From contig CAUQTV010000008.1 in NCBI GenBank assembly GCA_963521185.1, positions 91,375-155,374 of the forward strand: 64,000 nucleotides of DNA, in the 5' to 3' direction. The stretch comes from Enterobacter_D sp963521185. GTDB taxonomy: Bacteria > Pseudomonadota > Gammaproteobacteria > Enterobacterales > Enterobacteriaceae. Shown one piece after another: positions 52,507 through 64,000 of this stretch. Position numbers and translations under genes: made by a program. How positions within the stretch are numbered: position 1 is the stretch's first letter; each line of letters starts with the position of its first letter. Below the pieces are notes generated by a model, which saw nothing but the letters and a program-made list of their open reading frames with translations, ran no database searches and had not been told where the DNA came from.

Positions 52507-52540
52507 GTAGGCCCGGTAAGCACAGCGCCACCGGGCAATG
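52507..52540. repeat. REP element between metH and yjbB
   Basis: GTAGGCCCGGTAAGC ... GCCACCGGGCAATG, one E. coli-type REP unit like the inner half of the element at 35570-35604. Confidence 0.85.
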
Positions 52541-52566
52541 ACTCAGTATACGAAAGAATGAGACGG

Positions 52567-56250
<3,684 letters not shown>

Positions 56251-56342
56251 ACGTGCTCCCGACGACGCTCAACCAGGCCAGAAAGGCCAGCAGACCATAC
56301 TGGCACAAACCCTGCGGACGGAAAAGATAACAACGCCAAACA

Positions 56343-56355
56343 TGAGACATGTTCA
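56343..56355. promoter_or_regulatory. Possible MetR site upstream of metH
   Basis: TGAGACATGTTCA matches the MetR pattern TGAA-N5-TTCA with one mismatch, about 95 bases upstream of metH. MetR control of metH is known in E. coli; this site is a tentative match. Confidence 0.4.
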
Positions 56356-56444
56356 TATGGACTCATCCGATCAGTCAGACGGTGGTTGCATTATAATCAA
56401 ATAAAACGAAAATGATTTCCACGATACAGAAAAAGGAGTCTGCC

Positions 56445-57275
56445 ATGGTTGCTACTGTTCCCGCTAAGCGTGGGCGTAAACCCGCATCGACACCGGCGGC
56501 GGCACAGGCCACCGGCCAGGTACAGTCGCTTACCCGCGGCCTGAAGCTGCTGGAGTGGATCGCGGAATCTCACGGCAGCGTGGCGCTGACGGAGCTGGCG
56601 CAGCAGGCGGGCCTGCCAAACTCCACCACGCACCGGTTGCTGACCACCATGCAACAGCTGGGCTTTGTGCGCCAGGTGGGCGAGCTGGGACACTGGTCGG
56701 TGGGCGCACACGCGTTTGTGATTGGCAGCAGCTTTTTGCAAAGCCGTAACCTGCTGGCGATTGTGCACCCGATCCTGCGTAAACTGATGGACGACTCTGG
56801 CGAGACGGTCAACCTGGCGGTGCTCGACCAGAGCGATCATCAGGCCATTATTATAGACCAGGTGCAGTGCACGCAGCTGATGCGCATGTCGGCCCCCATT
56901 GGCGGTAAGCTGCCGATGCACGCCTCGGGCGCGGGTAAGGCATTCCTGGCGCAGCTACCGGAAGCGCAGGTTACCGACCTGTTGCATCGACAGGGTCTGC
57001 ATGCGTACACCCACGCCACACTGGTGTCACCACTGCACCTGAAAGAGGATCTCGCCCAGACGCGCAAGCGCGGCTACTCCTTTGATGATGAAGAGCACGC
57101 GCTCGGCCTGCGCTGCGTGGCGTCGTGCATTTTTGACGAGCACAGCGAACCCTTTGCCGCGATCTCCATTTCCGGCCCGATTTCACGCATGACCGATGAC
57201 CGGGTGACCGAGTTGGGCGCGCTGGTGATCAAAGCGGCGAAGGAAGTGACGCTGGCGTACGGTGGGACCCGGTAA
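56445..57275 (+). CDS. iclR: Glyoxylate-bypass repressor IclR
   Basis: Represses aceBAK; glyoxylate and pyruvate modulate it in E. coli. The start at 56445 follows AAAAAGGAG and gives 276 residues; an ATG at 56412 lacks a binding site. The winged HTH lies at about 25-85 (L-T-E-L-A-Q-Q-A-G-L-P-N-S-T-T-H-R-L-L) and the effector domain follows (G-K-L-P-M-H-A-S-G-A-G-K-A-F-L). It converges with aceK. Confidence 0.98.
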   Translation: MVATVPAKRGRKPASTPAAAQATGQVQSLTRGLKLLEWIAESHGSVALTELAQQAGLPNSTTHRLLTTMQQLGFVRQVGELGHWSVGAHAFVIGSSFLQSRNLLAIVHPILRKLMDDSGETVNLAVLDQSDHQAIIIDQVQCTQLMRMSAPIGGKLPMHASGAGKAFLAQLPEAQVTDLLHRQGLHAYTHATLVSPLHLKEDLAQTRKRGYSFDDEEHALGLRCVASCIFDEHSEPFAAISISGPISRMTDDRVTELGALVIKAAKEVTLAYGGTR

Positions 57276-57304
57276 GATGGGAATGCCGGGTGGCGAGGTA
57301 AATG

Positions 57305-57331
57305 CAAAACGGCAACCTTGTTGCCGTTTTT
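57305..57331. terminator. Bidirectional terminator between iclR and aceK
   Basis: AAAACGGCAA-CCTTG-TTGCCGTTTT, with A-run and T-run on the two sides, between the convergent iclR and aceK. Confidence 0.9.
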
Positions 57332-57341
57332 AGTGTTTGTT

Positions 57342-57374
57342 CCCTCTCCCTTGGGAGAGGGTCAGGGTGAGGGC
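57342..57374. repeat. REP-like palindrome after aceK
   Basis: CCCTCTCCC-TT-GGGAGAGGG followed by the GTCAGGGTGAGGG flank; same class as at 10376, 11717, 32328 and 59145. It sits at the 3' end of aceBAK. Confidence 0.88.
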
Positions 57375-57387
57375 ACCAGACCGCACG

Positions 57388-59115
57388 TTATGCAGCAAAC
57401 CGAATGCTAAACCGCTGTTTACGTCGGTAAGCGTACACATCTTCCACATGCCCGTTGCGGATGCGCGTTTGCAGCGCGCGCCAGTAGTCGGCGCGGAACA
57501 GATCGGCGTGCATCTCTTCAAACAGCGGCCCGATGCGCGGGTCGGCGCACAGCCAGTGGCGAAACTCCTCCGGGAAGACATCCCCCGGTGAGACGCTGTA
57601 CCAGGGCTCGGCGCTCATTTCATCTTCCGGGTAGCGCGGCGCAGGTATGTCGCGGAAATTCACCTCGGTCATATAGCAAATTTCATCGTAATCGTAGAAC
57701 ACCACCCGCCCGTGACGCGTCACGCCAAAGTTTTTAAACAGCATATCGCCGGGGAAAATATTGGCGGCGGCAAGCTGGCGAATGGCGTTACCGTACTCTT
57801 CAATGGCATCGCGCAGGGGCTGGCCTTCGACCCGCTCCAGCCAGAGATTCAGCGGCACCATTCTGCGCTCAATGTACAAATGGCTCAGGGAAATGGCGTC
57901 ACCCAGATCGGTGATCTTCCCGCCCGCTTCCTGCATAAGCAGCGCCATGAGCGCCGGATCAATCTGGCGCTTATCCAGCACGAAGTTTTCAAACTCCTGC
58001 GTGTCGGCCATGCGCCCAACGCGATCGTGCTCTTTGACCAGTTGGTAGCAGGCGCGCACGTGTGCGGCGCTCATCTCTTTTTGCGGCGCGAACGTATCTT
58101 TAATGACCTTAAATACGCGGTCAAAACCCGGCAGGGTGAAGACCAGCATCACCATGCCGCGAATGCCCGGCGCTTCAACAAACTGCTCGTCGCTGTGGGC
58201 AATGTAGGTGAGGTATTCACGGTAGCTTTCGGTTTTCCCGTGTTTCTGGCAGCCAATCGCCATGTACAGCTCGGCGGTGGTTTTACCGGGGAGGATCTCG
58301 CGCAGCCACTCCACCAGCGCGGCGGGCAGGGGCGCGTAGACCATAAAATAGGAGCGGGCGAAGCCAAAGACGATGCTGGCCTCGGCGCGGGTGGTCAGGC
58401 AGGTATCAATGAACAGCTCGCCCTCATCGGTGCGGTGAAGCGGCAGCAAAAAGGGGACGGTGGTTTCGGCAAAGATGAGCTTCCCCACCAGCCAGGCGGC
58501 TTTGTTGCGGTAAAACAGTTCGTTCGCCACCTGCAAATGTGCCCCTTCGAGCGCCTCACGACCGAAGGTTTCGTGAAGGTGTGCCAGCACGTAAGCCACA
58601 TCGCGGGCCTTATCCTGCCACGGCAGGCGCAGCGGCAGATCGCTTAACAGCCTATTGAGCAGCGCGTCCCAGCCATAGGCCGGCAAGAAGTCTTTCGCCA
58701 GCGGGCGCGGGATGGCACGGAAGCGCCGCGCGGGCTGGGAGCTGAAAATGAACAGCCGCTCGGGCGTGAGCGAGCGGTGATCGAACAGACGGCAATAAAC
58801 CGAGTTAAAAAAGCTTTCGGCAATTTCGAAGCGCGGGTAATCCGGCAAAAGCTGGACGTAATGCGCTTTCACGCGTAGCAGGAGGTCGGCGTCGGGATTG
58901 TGGCGCTCGGTGATGCAGCGTAGCTGTTCGACCACCAGACCGACGTGATGGTCGTAGAGATGGATGCGGCTCTTCATCGCCTGCTGCACCGCCTGCCAGT
59001 CTGCGTGTTCGAAGCGCTGCTGCGCACCGGAGGTTATCTCTAAAAAGCGACCGTACTGCGCGTCGAAGCCTTGCAGGATGGTTTGTGCGATTAACAGTTC
59101 CAGGCCACGCGTCAT
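57388..59115 (-). CDS. aceK: Isocitrate dehydrogenase kinase/phosphatase AceK
   Basis: Switches isocitrate dehydrogenase off and on by phosphorylation, directing carbon into the glyoxylate bypass. The 575 residues are close to the E. coli length (578). The C-terminal kinase-like part shows M-L-F-K-N-F-G-V-T-R-H-G-R-V-V-F-Y-D-Y-D-E, with catalytic Asp region near 455-480. Last gene of aceBAK; a REP palindrome separates it from aceA. Confidence 0.97.
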   Translation of the reverse strand: MTRGLELLIAQTILQGFDAQYGRFLEITSGAQQRFEHADWQAVQQAMKSRIHLYDHHVGLVVEQLRCITERHNPDADLLLRVKAHYVQLLPDYPRFEIAESFFNSVYCRLFDHRSLTPERLFIFSSQPARRFRAIPRPLAKDFLPAYGWDALLNRLLSDLPLRLPWQDKARDVAYVLAHLHETFGREALEGAHLQVANELFYRNKAAWLVGKLIFAETTVPFLLPLHRTDEGELFIDTCLTTRAEASIVFGFARSYFMVYAPLPAALVEWLREILPGKTTAELYMAIGCQKHGKTESYREYLTYIAHSDEQFVEAPGIRGMVMLVFTLPGFDRVFKVIKDTFAPQKEMSAAHVRACYQLVKEHDRVGRMADTQEFENFVLDKRQIDPALMALLMQEAGGKITDLGDAISLSHLYIERRMVPLNLWLERVEGQPLRDAIEEYGNAIRQLAAANIFPGDMLFKNFGVTRHGRVVFYDYDEICYMTEVNFRDIPAPRYPEDEMSAEPWYSVSPGDVFPEEFRHWLCADPRIGPLFEEMHADLFRADYWRALQTRIRNGHVEDVYAYRRKQRFSIRFAA

Positions 59116-59144
59116 CGTGTTTCCTCATCAGGAGCAGCGTTATG

Positions 59145-59165
59145 CCCTCTCCCGGCGGGAGAGGG
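59145..59165. repeat. REP-like palindrome between aceA and aceK
   Basis: CCCTCTCCCGGCGGGAGAGGG, a perfect palindrome in the aceA-aceK gap of 63 bases. E. coli also has REP hairpins here, linked to the sharp drop of expression from aceA to aceK. Confidence 0.88.
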
Positions 59166-59178
59166 AAAAGGCGGGCGA

Positions 59179-60483
<1,305 letters not shown>

Positions 60484-60514
60484 AGCAGATGCTCCATTTT
60501 GTTATGGGGTGGAT

Positions 60515-62116
<1,602 letters not shown>

Positions 62117-62214
62117 GCTTTGGCTCCTCGTCGTTGATCCGAATTAACGTGCCATCGCGAACGAAAGATCGTTGCGCAGTTTTCGTTCAGCAAAACTAAG
62201 ACTACGCAATTAAA

Positions 62215-62239
62215 TTACAAAATCAAAAACAATTTCCAT
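62215..62239 (-). promoter_or_regulatory. IclR operator upstream of aceB
   Basis: On the minus strand ATGGAAATTGTTTTTGATTT, continuing TGTAA, is nearly the same as the E. coli IclR box. It lies about 100-120 bases before the aceB start in an AT-rich promoter region. Confidence 0.85.
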
Positions 62240-62320
62240 TTTAATTTTAATAATAATTTAACCAATTGATAACAATAAGATTAAAGTTTGCACAAAGTGT
62301 GAAGTGATTTTCAGAAATAA

Positions 62321-62345
62321 AAAAAGCACCCGAAGGTGCTTTTTA
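62321..62345 (-). terminator. Terminator of metA
   Basis: AAAGCACC-CGAA-GGTGCTTT hairpin with a long T-run on the minus strand, just after the metA stop. It also has T residues on the plus strand. Confidence 0.9.
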
Positions 62346-62359
62346 GCAGGCTGGATCGA

Positions 62360-63289
62360 TTAGTCGAGCGTGGGGTTCATGTGACGCAGATCGAACGGTG
62401 TGATCTGGTAGACGTAGTAGTTCAGCCAGTTGATGAACAGCAGATTGCCGTGACTACGCCAGCTGGCGCGCGGCGCGTTCTGCGGATCGTTATTCGGGAA
62501 ATAGTTATGCGGTACCTCCGGGCTGAGACCCGCTTCGACGTCACGGAAGTATTCTCCCGCCAGCGTGTTCGCGTCATATTCAGGATGACCGGTGACGAAG
62601 GCAATGCGCTTGTCCTTGCTGGCGAACAGGTAGGCGTCACCTTCATCGCTTTCTGCAAGGATCTCCAGGTCGGTGTAGTCGCGGATCAGGGCCGCCGGAA
62701 AATCAGCATAGCGTGAATGTGGTGCGAGGAAGGTGTCGTCGAAGCCGCGCGTTAATAATGCATGCTGATGGGTGATGTGGTGAGCGTATACGCCGGAGAT
62801 CTTTTCATTGCGGGTCTGTTTGGGGATGCCGTAGAGGATGTTTAACGCGGCTTGTACCGCCCAACAGACAAACAGCGTTGAGGTGACGTGATCCTTGGCC
62901 CACTCCAGCACCTGCTTGATCTGGGGCCACCAGGCGACATCATTAAATTCGACCAGGCCCAGCGGCGCGCCGGTCACAATCAGGCCATCAAAATTATCGT
63001 TACAGATCTCATCGAAATTACAGTAAAAATTATTGAGATGCTCGGCAGGGGTGTTGCGTGACTCACGGGCATCGATACGCAGCAGTTTTACGTCAACCTG
63101 TAACGGGGAGTTGGAAAGCAGGCGCAAGAACTGGTTTTCCGTTTCGATTTTCTTCGGCATTAGGTTCAGGATCAGCACCTTCAGGGGGCGGATTTCCTGA
63201 CCTGTTGCGCGCGATGTCGTCATGACAAAGACGTTCTCATCACGCAAGAAATTGACGGCGGGTAGCTCGTCCTGCACTCGAATCGGCAT
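62360..63289 (-). CDS. metA: Homoserine O-succinyltransferase MetA
   Basis: First step of methionine synthesis from homoserine. The 309 residues match E. coli. The nucleophilic Cys is in L-F-V-C-W-A-V-Q-A-A-L near 142, and His/Glu of the active site are in F-V-T-G-H-P-E-Y-D near 235. MetJ boxes lie upstream. Its place beside aceB is as in E. coli. Confidence 0.98.
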   Translation of the reverse strand: MPIRVQDELPAVNFLRDENVFVMTTSRATGQEIRPLKVLILNLMPKKIETENQFLRLLSNSPLQVDVKLLRIDARESRNTPAEHLNNFYCNFDEICNDNFDGLIVTGAPLGLVEFNDVAWWPQIKQVLEWAKDHVTSTLFVCWAVQAALNILYGIPKQTRNEKISGVYAHHITHQHALLTRGFDDTFLAPHSRYADFPAALIRDYTDLEILAESDEGDAYLFASKDKRIAFVTGHPEYDANTLAGEYFRDVEAGLSPEVPHNYFPNNDPQNAPRASWRSHGNLLFINWLNYYVYQITPFDLRHMNPTLD

Positions 63290-63310
63290 AACCTTATATC
63301 CTCACAGCAT

Positions 63311-63338
63311 ACGTTTAAACGTTTAGACATCCAGACAC
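63311..63338 (-). promoter_or_regulatory. MetJ operator (met boxes) upstream of metA
   Basis: On the minus strand GTGTCTGGATGTCTAAACGT, followed by TTAAACGT, gives consecutive 8-base units resembling the AGACGTCT met box and closely similar to the E. coli metA/metF operators as I remember them. Confidence 0.7.
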
Positions 63339-63419
63339 CTGACAATAACCAGGAATGATCAAAATGTCGAGTCTGCATATGCCAGGTGAGAAAGTTTCAA
63401 GACCTGCGCCCCGTGTGGT

Positions 63420-63881
63420 TCAGCCGTATTTCTTCTGATGCGCCTTCTTGCGCGTTAAGTAATCCTGATCGGCGCGTATTTTGTCCCACCACTGCTTAAA
63501 TATGGCGGCGGCTTCGGCTTTTACCGGATCGTTTTGTCGCGGCAGGACGTTTTTGTCTTTGTCGTATTTGCGTCCACCGGGGTGGTTGGCGTAGCGTCTG
63601 GCGCGCGTGTAGCCCATCTGAATGAATTTCCGCGCCATATCCATGCCAACAAAATCGTTCTGCTCGCGGTATTGCTCGAACAGCGCATGGATCTTTTGCG
63701 CGGAAACGGTCGCAACTTCGGCGTTTTTGTAGCGCCACAAGGGCAGGATTTCACTTTTGTAGGGTTCGACGAGCAGCACACCCTGTTCACCACGGCCAAC
63801 CTGATAGCGTTCCGGGTGGGCGCGAAAATCGGTCTGCTCAAAATCCTGCTGGTAGTTAAAAGGCGGGGTTGGCAAGATCAC
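63420..63881 (-). CDS. DUF4385 family cytoplasmic protein
   Basis: Protein of 153 residues, unknown function, recognised as DUF4385 from F-D/N-Y-Q-Q-D-F, R-x-H-P-E-R-Y-Q-V-G-R-G-E-Q-G-V, and G-M-D-M-A-R-K-F-I-Q-M-G-Y-T-R-A-R-R-Y-A-N-H. No signal or membrane segment. Many Arg/Lys and aromatic residues suggest a compact basic protein, possibly nucleic-acid binding, which is a guess. It lies upstream of metA on the same strand, outside the met operator, where K-12 has other genes (yjaA, yjaB). Confidence 0.85.
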   Translation of the reverse strand: MILPTPPFNYQQDFEQTDFRAHPERYQVGRGEQGVLLVEPYKSEILPLWRYKNAEVATVSAQKIHALFEQYREQNDFVGMDMARKFIQMGYTRARRYANHPGGRKYDKDKNVLPRQNDPVKAEAAAIFKQWWDKIRADQDYLTRKKAHQKKYG

Positions 63882-63957
63882 CTCATCGTCATGTCCAGGA
63901 TACAGAAATTCTAGACGAGGATGGGGCAGTCAATGAAGGATCAAGACAGAAACGCAA

Positions 63958-63983
63958 AAAGGCCATCCGTGAGGATGGCCTTT
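63958..63983 (-). terminator. Ribosomal-RNA-operon type terminator
   Basis: AAAGGCCATCC / GGATGGCCTTT is an 11-bp stem. Read on the minus strand it is followed by TTGCGTTTCTG and preceded by CAGGCATCAAA and GCGAAAGG, the words found around rrnB-type T1/T2 terminators. So an rRNA operon probably ends just beyond the right edge, transcribed toward the window. Confidence 0.75.
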
Positions 63984-64000
63984 CGCTTGTTTGATGCCTG

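Overview
The window is a chromosomal segment of a member of the Enterobacteriaceae. Gene content and order follow the 91-92 min region of Escherichia coli: soxS, pdeC, yjcB, ssb/uvrA, aphA, tyrB, alr, dnaB, qor, pspG, dusA, zur, yjbJ, dinF, lexA, dgkA, plsB, ubiA/ubiC, the maltose regulon, psiE, yjbHGFE, pgi, lysC, yjbD, rluF, yjbB, metH, iclR, aceKAB and metA. Several genes I expect from K-12 at these places are absent (yjbQ, xylE), and GC-rich REP elements of the CCCTCTCCC/GGGAGAGGG type recur. This suggests an Enterobacter/Lelliottia/Kosakonia-like host rather than Escherichia; the genus is an inference.

Layout. 1-4400: the end of soxS, a c-di-GMP phosphodiesterase (pdeC), an added diguanylate cyclase and yjcB. 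4.4-9.4 kb: the divergent SOS pair ssb/uvrA with a LexA box, two unrecognised small genes (one a lipoprotein) and yjbR. 9.5-17 kb: housekeeping genes from aphA to dusA. 17-19.1 kb: an accessory patch with a HigB2/HigA2-like toxin-antitoxin pair and a TraF_2-type outer-membrane barrel. 19.4-27 kb: zur to ubiC, including autoregulated lexA-dinF. 27-35 kb: the maltose regulon, lamB-malK diverging from malEFG, with a cluster of REP palindromes between malE and malF. 35-39.4 kb: psiE and the yjbEFGH exopolysaccharide operon. 39.7-48.3 kb: pgi and riboswitch-controlled lysC. 48.4-57.3 kb: a deleted BASS-transporter gene, yjbD/rluF, a ccdAB toxin-antitoxin pair, yjbB, metH and iclR. 57.4-63.9 kb: the glyoxylate operon aceBAK with its IclR operator, metA with MetJ boxes, and a DUF4385 gene. 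The right edge holds an rrn-type terminator, so an rRNA operon probably lies just outside.

The most unusual content is at 41.7-46.5 kb, between the divergent pgi and lysC genes. It holds three tandem, lower-GC paralogous genes of about 500 codons. Each protein has a long helical N-terminal part and a C-terminal segment with a cysteine-protease signature strikingly like the eukaryotic Josephin (ataxin-3) deubiquitinase active site: a Y-H-E-x-Q motif before S-G-x-C-x-L-H-x-N-N, then G-H-x-I exactly 15 residues before W-Y-L-Q-D-S. I propose a family of Josephin-like cysteine proteases, perhaps host-directed deubiquitinase effectors. The second and third genes form a recent tandem duplication with near-identical 3' terminators, and a 39-bp fragment matching the first gene sits at the junction before the third. 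Function, secretion route and target cannot be read from this window.
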